A DNA stretch of 60,093 bases, from contig CAJBIA010000069.1 of NCBI GenBank assembly GCA_903953055.1, positions 1 to 60,093 on the forward strand, in the 5' to 3' direction. Numbering within the stretch: position 1 is the first letter of the stretch; each line of letters opens with the position of its first letter. Under the pieces are notes generated by a model that was given only the letters and a program-made list of their open reading frames with translations, searched no databases and was not told the origin of the DNA. Source of the DNA: an uncultured Methylophilaceae bacterium (GTDB lineage: Bacteria > Pseudomonadota > Gammaproteobacteria > Burkholderiales > Methylophilaceae). Of the stretch, positions 38,142-47,431 are shown one piece after another. Position numbers and translations under genes: made by a program.

Positions 38142-39419
38142 ATGTTAAAGCATACCAACCGTTTTTTAGTTGCATTTACTTTGCTCGCGCTTACGTTAAG
38201 TTCGTCATTTTCTTTTGCGGCTAATAAAGCCGAAAAGCCGAAAGAAAAACTGAATAACATCCATGATCGTATTGAGTCGCTTACAAAAGAATTAGGGAAA
38301 ACAAAAGAAGCCCATGCCGATGCTTCTGATGCTCTAAAAGAAAGTGAAAAAGCTATTAGTGAAACTAATCGGAAACTATTCGAATTAAAGCAACGGCAGC
38401 AGCAGCAAAGCGAATCATTACAAGCATTGCAAACTCAAAAAGCTAGTCTAGAAAAGACGATTGAAGGTCAAAAATCTCAATTAAGTAAACAAATTTACGA
38501 ACAATACTTACATGGCCAACAAAATTACCTACAAGTTATTTTGCAGGAACAGGACCCGAGTGAGCTTACACGCCAACTGCAATATTTTTCATATATTGCA
38601 CGTGCCCGTCAGGCTCAAATTATGAATATGCAATCAAATTTGGGGCGCGTCACAAAACTGAATGAAGAAACTGCGAATGCTCTTAAAGAAGTAGTGAATC
38701 TTAAAAGCAAACAAGAAATGGAACGCAAAAATCTTGAGTCGCAGAAACAGGCTCATAGCAAAGTTTTAGAAAAGCTTTCATCTCAAATCAACGCGCAACG
38801 CAATGAAATTGAAAAGCTAAAACGCGATGAAAAAAGCTTATCCCAATTAGTTGATCGTTTAGCAAGAGCATCTCAACCAAAACCACAAAAGTCTTCACCA
38901 ACAAACAAGCCTTCAGATTCATCTCGCGAAGCTGCAACAAGTAAAACAGAAACTGAACCCCACACCCAACTGCCGTTGGCCACAAATGAATCACTTCCAA
39001 ATAATGCTTTTGATGGCAGCAGTTTTGAGTCCCTCAAGGGAAAACTTAACTTACCCGTTCGAGGTGAAGTCACCAATAAATTTGGCAATAGTCGTCAGGA
39101 CACAGGGCTTACTTGGAAGGGTTTGTTTATCAAATCTAATGAGGGCAATGAAGTAAAATCGATCGCCAATGGTCGCGTAGTATTTGCAGACTGGATGAGA
39201 GGCTTCGGTAACCTCATCATTGTTGACCACGGTGGTGGCTATATGAGCTTATATGGCAACAACCAATCCTTGCTTCGCAAAATTGGAGACACAATAAAAG
39301 GTGGCGATACAATCGCCAGCGTAGGCAACAGCGGCGGTAATGAAACCTCAGGCCTGTATTACGAACTTCGAAGCCACAGCAAACCTTTTGACCCGATGAG
39401 CTGGAGCGTATTGCGCTAG
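38142..39419 (+). CDS. envC: EnvC-like murein hydrolase activator (degenerate LytM domain)
   Basis: A 425-residue exported protein. A signal peptide (ending near SFSFAANK) is followed by a long coiled coil (about 30-250), a low-complexity linker rich in Ser, Thr and Pro, and a C-terminal LytM/M23 domain from about 305. The usual zinc-ligand positions are altered: WKGLFI stands where HxGxD is expected, YGNNQ where YxH occurs, and LYYELR where HxH occurs. It is therefore probably a non-catalytic activator of amidases at the division site, as in EnvC. It follows gpmI by 2 bases. Confidence 0.88.
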   Translation: MLKHTNRFLVAFTLLALTLSSSFSFAANKAEKPKEKLNNIHDRIESLTKELGKTKEAHADASDALKESEKAISETNRKLFELKQRQQQQSESLQALQTQKASLEKTIEGQKSQLSKQIYEQYLHGQQNYLQVILQEQDPSELTRQLQYFSYIARARQAQIMNMQSNLGRVTKLNEETANALKEVVNLKSKQEMERKNLESQKQAHSKVLEKLSSQINAQRNEIEKLKRDEKSLSQLVDRLARASQPKPQKSSPTNKPSDSSREAATSKTETEPHTQLPLATNESLPNNAFDGSSFESLKGKLNLPVRGEVTNKFGNSRQDTGLTWKGLFIKSNEGNEVKSIANGRVVFADWMRGFGNLIIVDHGGGYMSLYGNNQSLLRKIGDTIKGGDTIASVGNSGGNETSGLYYELRSHSKPFDPMSWSVLR

Positions 39420-39449
39420 CTTGAGCTAAAGCTACTAAGCTAGCGTTTT
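39414..39449. terminator. Terminator hairpin overlapping the envC and pyrD ends
   Basis: CGCTAGCTT (39414-39422) pairs perfectly with AAGCTAGCG (39437-39445) around a 14-base loop, followed by TTTTA on plus. It overlaps the envC stop codon and the last codon of the convergent pyrD, so the terminator is built into the gene ends. Confidence 0.55.
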
Positions 39450-40451
39450 ACAAATATCACGCACCAAGCTTGGTCCACGATAAATTAAGCCGCTATATAT
39501 CTGAACCAAGCTCGCACCCGCAGCAATCTTCTCAGCAGCATCAGCGCCATTTGAAATGCCGCCCACGCCAATAATAGGCAATTCCCCAGCTAATTGTTTT
39601 GAAAGTTGAGAAATAACCAGCGTTGATTTTTCACGGACTGGCGTCCCAGAGAGACCGCCGGCTTCATCGGCATTGGACAAACCAACCACAGCATCTCGCG
39701 CCAAGGTTGTATTCGTCGCAATTACACCATCAAACTGATGCGCTTTCAATAAATCAGCAATATCAACAACTTGAGACTTATCCAAATCAGGCGCGATTTT
39801 TAAAGCAATCGGTACATATTTACCGTGCTTACCAGCTAATACCTGTTGCTCAGCCTTTAAAATTGCAAGCAAAGCATCCAAGGCATCTTTTTCCTGCAAT
39901 TGACGCAAATGCTTAGTGTTTGGAGAGGAAATATTTACAGTGATGTAGCTTGCATGGGCATAAACTTTACGCATACAAACGAGATAATCATCAACAGCAC
40001 TTTCGTTAGGCGTATCAAAATTCTTACCTATATTAATACCAAGAATGCCTCGGTATTTAACGGTTTCAACGTTTTGAATGAGATTGTCGACCCCCAAGTT
40101 ATTAAAGCCAAAACGGTTAATGATGGCTTCCGCTTCCTTTAACCTGAAAAGTCTTGGTTTAGGATTTCCTGGTTGAGCACGTGGAGTAATCGTCCCGATC
40201 TCAAGAAAGCCAAATCCTAAGGCCGCTAAACCATCTATAACTGCGCCATTTTTATCCAGTCCAGCCGCCAAACCAACAGGATTAGGGAAAGTAAGACCCA
40301 TCACCTCTTTAGGCTCACATTGGACAGGCTTGGGAAGTAAAGACAGCACACCTGTTTTTTCAGCAAACCTGAGACTCTTTAAGGTCAAGTCATGGGCGTT
40401 TTCAGCATCAAGCTGAAATAAAAACGGCTTTGCGAATTTATAGAGGTTCAT
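39435..40451 (-). CDS. pyrD: Dihydroorotate dehydrogenase (quinone, class 2)
   Basis: A 338-residue membrane-associated FMN enzyme oxidising dihydroorotate to orotate with ubiquinone in pyrimidine synthesis. The N-terminal helix ([27 protein letters not shown]) is the quinone-side extension of class 2 enzymes, and [14 protein letters not shown] carries the catalytic Ser and substrate Asn. [28 protein letters not shown] binds FMN. Its start overlaps the cysS end by 4 bases. Confidence 0.95.
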   Translation of the reverse strand: MNLYKFAKPFLFQLDAENAHDLTLKSLRFAEKTGVLSLLPKPVQCEPKEVMGLTFPNPVGLAAGLDKNGAVIDGLAALGFGFLEIGTITPRAQPGNPKPRLFRLKEAEAIINRFGFNNLGVDNLIQNVETVKYRGILGINIGKNFDTPNESAVDDYLVCMRKVYAHASYITVNISSPNTKHLRQLQEKDALDALLAILKAEQQVLAGKHGKYVPIALKIAPDLDKSQVVDIADLLKAHQFDGVIATNTTLARDAVVGLSNADEAGGLSGTPVREKSTLVISQLSKQLAGELPIIGVGGISNGADAAEKIAAGASLVQIYSGLIYRGPSLVRDICKTLA

Positions 40452-41809
40452 CTGCGCCAGATTGTGCCTTGGGAATTATCTTCCAGGATAATTCCTTGAT
40501 CTAACAAATCCTTGCGAATACGGTCCGCCTCTGCAAAGTCTTTAGCTTTTTTAGCTTCTGAACGCGCAAAGATTTGTGCTTCGATCAGCGCCACATCTAA
40601 ACTAGATGAGGATCCCGCTTGCATAAAATCTTCCGAACTTCGCGCAAGCAAGCCAAGAATGTTTGCCAGGCCTTTAAGCTGCGCAGCCACAGCAAGGTCA
40701 CCTGATTTATTTAATGTGTTAGCTAAATCAAACAGAACAGCAAGCGCCTCAGGTGTATTAAAGTCATCATCAATGGCCGTTTTAAATGCTTCGTAAGAAG
40801 CAGCACTCTTATCGACTTTAGCGACAACATCAATGCCACGCAATGCCGTGTAAAGACGGCTCAATGCTTGCTTAGCGTCATCTAAATGCTTGTCTGAATA
40901 ATTAAGGGGACTACGGTAATGAGCGCGCAAAATAAAAAAACGCACGACTTCTGCATCGTATTTTTTAAGTACCTCGCGGATCGTAAAAAAATTGCCCAAA
41001 GACTTGGACATTTTCTCATCATCAACGCGCACAAAACCGTTATGCATCCAATAGTTAACGAAAGTGCAATCGTTCGCGGCTTCGGACTGCGCTATTTCGT
41101 TTTCATGATGCGGAAATTGCAAATCCTGACCACCCCCGTGAATATCAAAATGCTTGCCCAAATGACATGCCCCCATCACTGAACATTCAATATGCCAGCC
41201 TGGACGACCCTTACCCCAAGGGGAATCCCAACTAGGCTCATTTGGCTTTACAGATTTCCACAACACAAAGTCCATTGGATCACGTTTAAAAGTATCTACT
41301 TCTACACGTTCTCCGGCACGTAAATCTTCTAAAGACTTGCCAGAAAGTTTCCCGTAATTTTGAAAGCTATTAACCGCATAAAATACATCGCCATTTTCTG
41401 CTTGATAGGCATGGGATTTCTCAATCAAGGTAGAAATCATTTCAATCATGCCCAGCACATGTTCAGTTGCGCGTGGCTCAATATCAGGACGCAATACGCC
41501 AAGCAAGGCAGAGTCTTCATCCATTGCATCAATAAAACGTTGGGTCAGCACGCTAATATCTTCGCCATTCTCCCTTGCGCGCTTAATAATCTTATCGTCG
41601 ATATCAGTAATGTTGCGAACATAAATCACATCTAACCCAGATGCTCTTAGCCAGCGACTAACCATATCAAATACCACCATTACCCGCGCATGACCAAGGT
41701 GGCAGAAATCGTAAACCGTCATCCCGCAAACATACATGCTGACTTTACCTGCCACCATAGGAACAAAAGTTTGTTTTTCACGTGCGAGGGTATTGTAGAT
41801 TTTGAGCAT
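40448..41809 (-). CDS. cysS: Cysteinyl-tRNA synthetase
   Basis: A 453-residue class I synthetase. The HIGH motif is HLGH in [21 protein letters not shown], where the Cys is also the first zinc ligand; the other ligands appear in [13 protein letters not shown] and [16 protein letters not shown] is exact ([12 protein letters not shown]). It is the first gene of the cysS-pyrD pair, with a 4-base overlap. On the other side the TPR gene is divergent across a 161-base gap. Confidence 0.96.
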   Translation of the reverse strand: MLKIYNTLAREKQTFVPMVAGKVSMYVCGMTVYDFCHLGHARVMVVFDMVSRWLRASGLDVIYVRNITDIDDKIIKRARENGEDISVLTQRFIDAMDEDSALLGVLRPDIEPRATEHVLGMIEMISTLIEKSHAYQAENGDVFYAVNSFQNYGKLSGKSLEDLRAGERVEVDTFKRDPMDFVLWKSVKPNEPSWDSPWGKGRPGWHIECSVMGACHLGKHFDIHGGGQDLQFPHHENEIAQSEAANDCTFVNYWMHNGFVRVDDEKMSKSLGNFFTIREVLKKYDAEVVRFFILRAHYRSPLNYSDKHLDDAKQALSRLYTALRGIDVVAKVDKSAASYEAFKTAIDDDFNTPEALAVLFDLANTLNKSGDLAVAAQLKGLANILGLLARSSEDFMQAGSSSSLDVALIEAQIFARSEAKKAKDFAEADRIRKDLLDQGIILEDNSQGTIWRR

Positions 41810-41923
41810 TTAATTTTTTACTAAGAACTTAAGGCTTAAATAATGAGCATTGAAAGATGTAACACTTAAATGTCTAAATAAATATGGTTTATTGTGTTGC
41901 GCTACTAGAGCAAAGACGTGGTT

Positions 41924-41938
41924 TTTGATAGAATCAAA
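41924..41938. promoter_or_regulatory. Palindrome in the cysS/TPR divergent gap
   Basis: TTTGAT-AGA-ATCAAA is a perfect 6-3-6 inverted repeat, with another ATCAAA about 10 bases downstream. It lies 33 bases before the TPR start. Its function as an operator is a guess from position and symmetry. Confidence 0.25.
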
Positions 41939-41970
41939 CACCTCATCAAACTGCGAAAAAGTATATCACA

Positions 41971-42969
41971 ATGGTTATATCACGCGCTTTATCAATTCGT
42001 TTACTGCTGCTAGCAACACTGATCTTGTCATGTTCAGTTAATGCTGACGACCTGAAAGACATTGCGCAACAAGCAAGCCAAGGTCAGCAGTCTGCAGCGT
42101 TGGATCGAATTAACAATCACATTACTGCCAATCCAAACGACGTTCAAGCACTCTTTATGCGGGGCGTAATGCTTGCTGAGCAAGGTAAAAAAGATGACGC
42201 AATTAAAGCTTTTTCTGACATCACACAACGCTTCCCTGCTTTGCCAGAGCCATATAACAATTTAGCTGTACTTTATGCTGATCAAGGACAGTTTGATAAA
42301 GCAAAACAAGCCCTTGAAAGCGCAATTAAAACACATCCAAGCTACGCAACTGCGCACGAAAACCTTGGCGATATCTACGCAAAAATGGCATCCGAAGCTT
42401 ATGGGAAAGCTCTACAACTAGACACAAGCAACGCTCGCGCTCAAAACAAACTTCTTTTAATTAAAGACTTGTTTAGTGTCAGTGGGAAAAGTGGGTTAGC
42501 TGTAGCTGCAAAACCTGCAAATAACAATACAACCTTGTCAGCCACGCATGAATCAAACGCAACAACAAAAGCGCCTGAACCAACAAAAGGAAATAACAAA
42601 CCAGAGACAAGCGAAACAGCATCCAATGATTCACAAAGCGTTGTAAATGCCGTCAACAAATGGGCAGCCGCTTGGTCTAACAAAAATGTTGATGCTTATT
42701 TAGAAGCATATGCTGAGTCATTCAAAACGCCAGATGGGGTGAGCCGTAAAGCATGGGAAGAAACACGCCGCGAGCGCATCAACAAGAATGTAAAAATCGA
42801 GATTACTATCTCAAAAATTAACGTGCATATGGATGATAATGTACATGCTAAAGCCAGCTTCAAACAAAACTACCACTCTGGAAGCTTGGCCCAAAAAACA
42901 TCAAAAACTTTAATGTTTGTCCTTTCTAACGGCAAATGGCTAATTGAGCAAGAGAAAGCCGATCATTAA
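41971..42969 (+). CDS. Exported TPR protein with Cds6-like NTF2-fold C-terminal domain
   Basis: A 332-residue protein: a signal peptide (cleavage near SVNADD, residue ~25), three to four TPR units (about 30-165), a Thr/Asn/Pro-rich linker, and a C-terminal ~110-residue NTF2-like domain (AVNKWAAAWSNKNVDAYLEAY). This domain is clearly related to the end of the next gene's product, an L,D-transpeptidase, suggesting a shared binding target such as murein or a common partner. The two genes are adjacent on the same strand. It should be periplasmic. Confidence 0.8.
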   Translation: MVISRALSIRLLLLATLILSCSVNADDLKDIAQQASQGQQSAALDRINNHITANPNDVQALFMRGVMLAEQGKKDDAIKAFSDITQRFPALPEPYNNLAVLYADQGQFDKAKQALESAIKTHPSYATAHENLGDIYAKMASEAYGKALQLDTSNARAQNKLLLIKDLFSVSGKSGLAVAAKPANNNTTLSATHESNATTKAPEPTKGNNKPETSETASNDSQSVVNAVNKWAAAWSNKNVDAYLEAYAESFKTPDGVSRKAWEETRRERINKNVKIEITISKINVHMDDNVHAKASFKQNYHSGSLAQKTSKTLMFVLSNGKWLIEQEKADH

Positions 42970-42994
42970 ACTTAAGGATATTATTAATAAGATC

Positions 42995-44236
42995 GTGAAA
43001 CTTTTTGGACACCACCCTAAGTTGAAATTTAAGCTATGTACAGCTTTTATATTGATTCTAGTTGCAGTATGTCCCTGGAATGCAACTGCGCTAAATCGCC
43101 CAGAAGTGAATCCGCTTATACGTGCCACCATTTTTGAATCCAATAAAACAGAGGAACTACTTGCTCAAAGTTTGATAGCAATTTCATCCGGTCAAATTGA
43201 TTCTGCATTAAACACGCTTGATAAAGTCATTGTCGCCACCCCTAATTTCAAACTTGCTCATCTAGTCAAAGGCGATTTGCTGTTAGCGCAGGGCCAGCAA
43301 TTCCAAGGCTTTGGAAGCCCCAATCCAACGTCTGAAGATGTTGCTGGTTACCGCGATGAGGCACGAAAAAGAATAGAGCGTTATTTTGATAAAAGCTCTA
43401 ACAATCTAATTCCAGAACCTATTTGGCAACTGGACCGCTCACAGCACTATATCTTTGTAGTTGATACAGATAAATCTCGCTTGTTTGTATATCGTAACGA
43501 CAACGGCACCCCACAATACATTGCAGACTTTTACGTCACGATTGGTAAAAATGGAAGTGAAAAAAAATATGCCGGCGATAAAAAAACACCGCTTGGAGTT
43601 TATTTTACATCCGCAAAACTGACACACAAACTTGCGGACATGTATGGCGAAGCCGCCTATCCATTAAGCTATCCTAACGAATGGGATAAACGACAAGGCA
43701 AGACTGGCAGCGGCATATGGCTTCATGGAACACCTCATGACACCTACAGTAGAGCTCCGCTATCAAGCGATGGTTGCTTGGTCATATCAAACCAAGACTT
43801 AAGCATTCTCACGCCTATATTGCAACAAGGGAATGTCCCAGTTATCGTCAGTAAAGACATGGAATGGCTGAAGCCTGACCAAGCACCAAAAGACAAACAA
43901 GAATTATTGGGGAGCCTTGAGTCCTGGCGAAAAGACTGGGAGTCACAAGAAACTGACATCTATTTAAAGCACTATGCCAATGGGTTTTCTAATGGCAGCT
44001 TGGACTTCAATCAATGGGCTGAAGAAAAGCGTCGCATTCAAGCAAGCAGGCTAAAAGTTGATATCAAGTTATCGAACTTAAGCATATTCCGTTATCCAAA
44101 TAATCAATTACCAATGGCGGTTGTGACATTCGACCAATCGTTCCATAGCAATTTACTGGATAGCCAAATGCGGAAGCGTCAATATTGGATTTTCGAAAAT
44201 CAACAATGGAAAATTATTTACGAGGGGGCCGCTTAA
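42995..44236 (+). CDS. L,D-transpeptidase (YkuD) with Cds6-like C-terminal domain
   Basis: About 413 residues: a signal or anchor segment (CTAFILILVAVCPWNATA), a TPR-like helical part, a YkuD domain and a Cds6/NTF2-like domain. The YkuD catalytic site is complete, with HGTPHDTY followed by SSDGCLVIS; the nucleophile is Cys261 from this start. It should make 3-3 cross-links in murein or attach lipoproteins to it. The start is uncertain: the frame opens at TTG 42944 within the TPR gene, GTG 42995 was chosen, and TTG 43021 (with KFKLCTAF as a typical signal) is also possible. Confidence 0.82.
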   Translation: MKLFGHHPKLKFKLCTAFILILVAVCPWNATALNRPEVNPLIRATIFESNKTEELLAQSLIAISSGQIDSALNTLDKVIVATPNFKLAHLVKGDLLLAQGQQFQGFGSPNPTSEDVAGYRDEARKRIERYFDKSSNNLIPEPIWQLDRSQHYIFVVDTDKSRLFVYRNDNGTPQYIADFYVTIGKNGSEKKYAGDKKTPLGVYFTSAKLTHKLADMYGEAAYPLSYPNEWDKRQGKTGSGIWLHGTPHDTYSRAPLSSDGCLVISNQDLSILTPILQQGNVPVIVSKDMEWLKPDQAPKDKQELLGSLESWRKDWESQETDIYLKHYANGFSNGSLDFNQWAEEKRRIQASRLKVDIKLSNLSIFRYPNNQLPMAVVTFDQSFHSNLLDSQMRKRQYWIFENQQWKIIYEGAA

Positions 44237-44280
44237 AGGGCTCTTTTTAAAACTTTTACTTAAATTTATAAGGAAATAAC

Positions 44281-44772
44281 GTGGTTAAGTTACATACAAA
44301 CTTTGGTGCATTTACAATTGAATTAGATGCAGAAAAAGCACCTATCACCGTAGCCAACTTTCTAACTTATGTAGAAAGTGGCTTTTACAGCAATACCATC
44401 TTCCATCGCGTGATTGATGGCTTCATGATTCAAGGTGGTGGCTTTACGGCTGAAATGTCACAAAAAGATACGAATGCAACAATTAAAAATGAAGCTAACA
44501 ACGGCTTAAAAAACAAGACATATACAATTGCTATGGCAAGAACACCTGCCCCTGATTCAGCCAGCAGCCAATTTTTTATTAATATTGCTGACAATGATTT
44601 CTTAAACTTTACTTCCCCAACCTCACAAGGCTGGGGCTACTGCGTGTTTGGTAAAGTAGTTGCAGGAACAGAAGTGATTGATAAAATCGCTAAAGTAAAA
44701 ACAGGAAGCCGCAGCGGACATCAAGACGTTCCAAGTGAAAGCGTCATCATTGAACGTGCTGAAGTTTGCTAA
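44281..44772 (+). CDS. ppiB: Cyclophilin-type peptidyl-prolyl cis-trans isomerase (cytoplasmic, PpiB-like)
   Basis: A 163-residue cyclophilin without a signal peptide, hence cytoplasmic. The catalytic Arg lies in [15 protein letters not shown] and the family motif [17 protein letters not shown] follows; E. coli PpiB has 164 residues. It starts at a GTG with AAGGAA upstream at good spacing. It precedes lpxH by 18 bases; ppiB-lpxH next to cysS is a conserved enterobacterial neighbourhood too. Confidence 0.93.
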   Translation: MVKLHTNFGAFTIELDAEKAPITVANFLTYVESGFYSNTIFHRVIDGFMIQGGGFTAEMSQKDTNATIKNEANNGLKNKTYTIAMARTPAPDSASSQFFINIADNDFLNFTSPTSQGWGYCVFGKVVAGTEVIDKIAKVKTGSRSGHQDVPSESVIIERAEVC

Positions 44773-44790
44773 AGTAGCATTAGTTTTAAA

Positions 44791-45543
44791 ATGACTGACA
44801 TCGGAAATGAAGTGAGCCACAGCCTGTTCATTTCCGATTTGCATTTATGCGCCTCACGGCCCGCTATAATTAAAGCATTCATCAATTTTTTGCAAAATAC
44901 AGCCAGTAAGGCCGAAAGGCTATACATTCTTGGAGATTTATTTGAGTACTGGGCGGGCGATGATGATATAGATCATGCCGACCATGCTGAAATTATCCAT
45001 GCATTAAAACTTCTTAGCGAGTCAGGTACCAAGCTTTTTTTTATTCATGGCAACCGTGATTTTCTGATTAACGACCAATTCTCAAAAGCAGCTAATATTA
45101 AGATACTTCCAGACCCAAGTGAAATTAACTTATATGGGAAACGCGTATTAATTAGTCATGGTGACAATTTGTGCACTGATGACAAAGACTACCAAGCTTT
45201 TCGCAAACAAGTGCGCATGGCAACATGGCAAGCCGAGTTTCTATCTCATCCGCTAAATGCTCGAAAATCACAAATTGAATCATTGAGACTACAAAGCGAA
45301 CATGCAAAGTCCAACAAGTCTCAAAAAATTATGGATGTAAATAACGAGGCGGTCTTCGCCATGATGCGCCAACATCAGTATCCTCAGATATTCATCCACG
45401 GCCATACCCACAGACCCAACAATCATAGGATGATAATTGATGAGCATTTATGTCAACGTATAGTCCTTGGGGATTGGTATGAGCATGGCTCATGTATACG
45501 ATTAGATGAAACCGGCTTATACAATCAATTTATAACTATTTAA
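44791..45543 (+). CDS. lpxH: UDP-2,3-diacylglucosamine diphosphatase LpxH
   Basis: A 250-residue calcineurin-like metallophosphatase that forms lipid X in lipid A synthesis at the inner-membrane surface. Metal-binding motifs appear in order: FISDLHLCASRPA, LGDLFEYWAGDDD, HGNRDFLI, SHGDNLCTDD and HGHTHRP. It follows ppiB by 18 bases and ends in a 20-bp perfect hairpin terminator shared with the convergent nusB. Confidence 0.95.
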   Translation: MTDIGNEVSHSLFISDLHLCASRPAIIKAFINFLQNTASKAERLYILGDLFEYWAGDDDIDHADHAEIIHALKLLSESGTKLFFIHGNRDFLINDQFSKAANIKILPDPSEINLYGKRVLISHGDNLCTDDKDYQAFRKQVRMATWQAEFLSHPLNARKSQIESLRLQSEHAKSNKSQKIMDVNNEAVFAMMRQHQYPQIFIHGHTHRPNNHRMIIDEHLCQRIVLGDWYEHGSCIRLDETGLYNQFITI

Positions 45544-45555
45544 TAGATAAAATTC

Positions 45556-45598
45556 GCACAATAAAAAAGCCAAGCTATGCTTGGCTTTTTTATTGTGC
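45556..45598. terminator. Bidirectional intrinsic terminator between lpxH and nusB
   Basis: Perfect 20-bp inverted repeat (45556-45575 and 45579-45598) with a 3-base loop; the core GCCAAGC/GCTTGGC is flanked by A6 and T6. It can stop both the plus-strand lpxH and the minus-strand nusB transcripts. Confidence 0.92.
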
Positions 45599-45609
45599 AT
45601 TTAATTCAC

Positions 45610-46074
45610 TTAACGACTAACTTCAGATGGTCTTGCTTCGGCTGCTAACTTATCCAATACTCCATTCACATATTTGTGTCCGTCAGTTCCACCATAAATT
45701 TTAGCAAGCTCCACCCCTTCATTAATAGCAACACGGTATGGAATACTGCTATCAAAAATTAATTCAAAAGATGAAATTAATAAAATCGCATGTTCAATTG
45801 GACTAAGCTCAGTAATCGGCCTATCTAAATATTTATTAATTCGCATATCTAGTTCTTGAATCTGACTGTACACGCCTTCCAATAAGCTTCTAAAATAACT
45901 TTCATCTGCACGAACAAAATCAGCTTCATCCGCCATTTCTCGGATGATCAGGCCCAATTCTTTGGGGCTCAATAAATATTGATACAGCCCCTTTAAGGCA
46001 AGCTCACGTGATTTACGGCGATTCCCTGCTGGCTTGCTAGATTTGCTGACGGTTTGCTTTTGATTGTCGCTCAT
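45610..46074 (-). CDS. nusB: Transcription antitermination factor NusB
   Basis: A 154-residue all-helical RNA-binding protein that acts with NusE (S10) at boxA in rRNA antitermination. The Arg-rich start ([19 protein letters not shown]) and the family end ([34 protein letters not shown]) are diagnostic. Its start overlaps the ribH stop by 4 bases, the widespread ribH-nusB pairing. Confidence 0.96.
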   Translation of the reverse strand: MSDNQKQTVSKSSKPAGNRRKSRELALKGLYQYLLSPKELGLIIREMADEADFVRADESYFRSLLEGVYSQIQELDMRINKYLDRPITELSPIEHAILLISSFELIFDSSIPYRVAINEGVELAKIYGGTDGHKYVNGVLDKLAAEARPSEVSR

Positions 46075-46523
46075 ATTGCCTTCAGTAAGTTGACCATTTC
46101 AATTGCAACTTCAGCGGCTTCCGCGCCTTTAATATCAATACGAGCTAACGCTTGCTCATCATTTTCTGTTGTTAGAATTGCGTTCGCAACTGGTATGCCG
46201 TATTGCAACTGAACTTCAGAAACTCCCCGCGCAGATTCATTTGAAACCACTTCAAAATGATAAGTCTCACCTCGAATAATGGCGCCTAATGCAACCAACG
46301 CATCAAATTTTTCACTGTTTGCCATCTCTTGCAATACTACGGGTGTTTCAAGGGCCCCAGGTACAGTAGCCAAGGTAATATCTTCTGCAGCGACACCTAA
46401 AGCCAACAATCTAGCTTCACAGGCTTTTAATAGTCCCTCGCCAACTTGGCTATTAAAACGAGAGAGTACAATCCCTATTTTAAGACCTGTACCATCAAAA
46501 TTTTTCTCTATGATATTCAACAA
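46071..46523 (-). CDS. ribH: 6,7-dimethyl-8-ribityllumazine synthase
   Basis: A 150-residue icosahedral enzyme that makes the riboflavin precursor lumazine. [17 protein letters not shown], the [15 protein letters not shown] substrate loop and [18 protein letters not shown] (catalytic His) match the family. It is coupled to nusB by a 4-base overlap. The 182-base gap upstream is shared with the divergent phoB promoter. The other rib genes are not here. Confidence 0.95.
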   Translation of the reverse strand: MLNIIEKNFDGTGLKIGIVLSRFNSQVGEGLLKACEARLLALGVAAEDITLATVPGALETPVVLQEMANSEKFDALVALGAIIRGETYHFEVVSNESARGVSEVQLQYGIPVANAILTTENDEQALARIDIKGAEAAEVAIEMVNLLKAI

Positions 46524-46628
46524 CGACCCCTTTTTTTATTCTTATACTTCAACAATGCGTAATGATAACACTAAGCAGCAAAGTGATTTAAAACGCGTCA
46601 GTTTCATTAACTTTAATTAGCCATATAA

Positions 46629-46662
46629 TTGTCATCAAGATGTCACAATTTATTCATATAGT
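46629..46662 (+). promoter_or_regulatory. Pho box and -10 of phoBR
   Basis: TTGTCAT (46629-46635) and ATGTCAC (46640-46646) are spaced by four bases, as in the Pho box consensus of two CTGTCAT units 11 bp apart (6/7 and 5/7 matches). A weaker third unit TATTCAT (46651-46657) keeps the phase. TATAGT (46657-46662) begins 10 bases after the second unit, the spacing expected when PhoB replaces a -35 element. This supports autoregulation of phoB. Confidence 0.7.
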
Positions 46663-46705
46663 GCAAAAATGTGATAAAACTTTATCTAAGTGAGAAACTA
46701 AACTT

Positions 46706-47392
46706 ATGGCTGCAAATATATTAATTGTTGAAGACGAACCTGCAATTCAAGAATTACTTGCGCTAAATCTATCGCAGGCAGGTCATAATCCAATCCGTGC
46801 ACTTTCTGTAGAACAAGCTCAAATGCTGATGCGAGATGCTTTGCCCGACCTCATCATCCTAGATTGGATGTTGCCAGGAATGAGTGGTATTGAGTATGCG
46901 CGAAAACTTAAAACAGATGAACTTACAAAAGTAATTCCTATCATCATGTTAACTGCGCGTGGAGAAGAGTCTGACAAAATTCGAGGTTTAGAGGTCGGCG
47001 CTGATGATTACGTCACTAAGCCTTTTAGCCCTCGCGAATTGAACGCTCGAATCAAGGCTGTACTTCGCCGCCGTGCGCCGCAAATGACAGACGATCCAAT
47101 TGAATCACATGGACTTCGATTAGATCCAATTACTCACCGGGTCACAGGCAATAAAAAAACAATTGAACTCGGCCCAACAGAATTTAAATTATTACATTAT
47201 TTAATGTCCAATCCTGAACGTGTTCATTCACGAAGCCAAGTGCTAGATCGCGTGTGGGGAGATAAAGTTTTTGTTGAGGATCGAACTGTAGATGTGCATA
47301 TAAGACGTTTACGACTTGCTCTTGAGCAAACGAGCCATGAAAATTTAATTCAAACTGTACGTGGTGTTGGCTACCGTTTTTCTGCACAATAG
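46706..47392 (+). CDS. phoB: Phosphate regulon response regulator PhoB
   Basis: A 228-residue OmpR-family regulator. Acidic pocket VEDE at 8-11, phospho-acceptor Asp53 (IILDWMLPGMSG), conserved Lys105 (VTKPFSPREL), and a C-terminal winged-helix domain (HIRRLRLALEQ...VRGVGYRFS). The receiver sequence DWMLPGMSGIEYARKLK is characteristic of PhoB. phoR follows after 39 bases, and a Pho-box-like array precedes it. It should activate genes of phosphate scarcity; a second candidate site in the window precedes olsB. Confidence 0.95.
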   Translation: MAANILIVEDEPAIQELLALNLSQAGHNPIRALSVEQAQMLMRDALPDLIILDWMLPGMSGIEYARKLKTDELTKVIPIIMLTARGEESDKIRGLEVGADDYVTKPFSPRELNARIKAVLRRRAPQMTDDPIESHGLRLDPITHRVTGNKKTIELGPTEFKLLHYLMSNPERVHSRSQVLDRVWGDKVFVEDRTVDVHIRRLRLALEQTSHENLIQTVRGVGYRFSAQ

Positions 47393-47431
47393 ATCATAAT
47401 AAGCAGGCCTTCTTTTAATGATTGAATAGCC

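Noticed and set aside
39031-39419. EnvC-like protein as an active M23 peptidase
   Set aside because: The expected His ligands are missing in all three motifs.
41810-41970. A riboswitch or T-box in front of cysS
   Set aside because: The gap has a short palindrome but no T-box or known riboswitch core.
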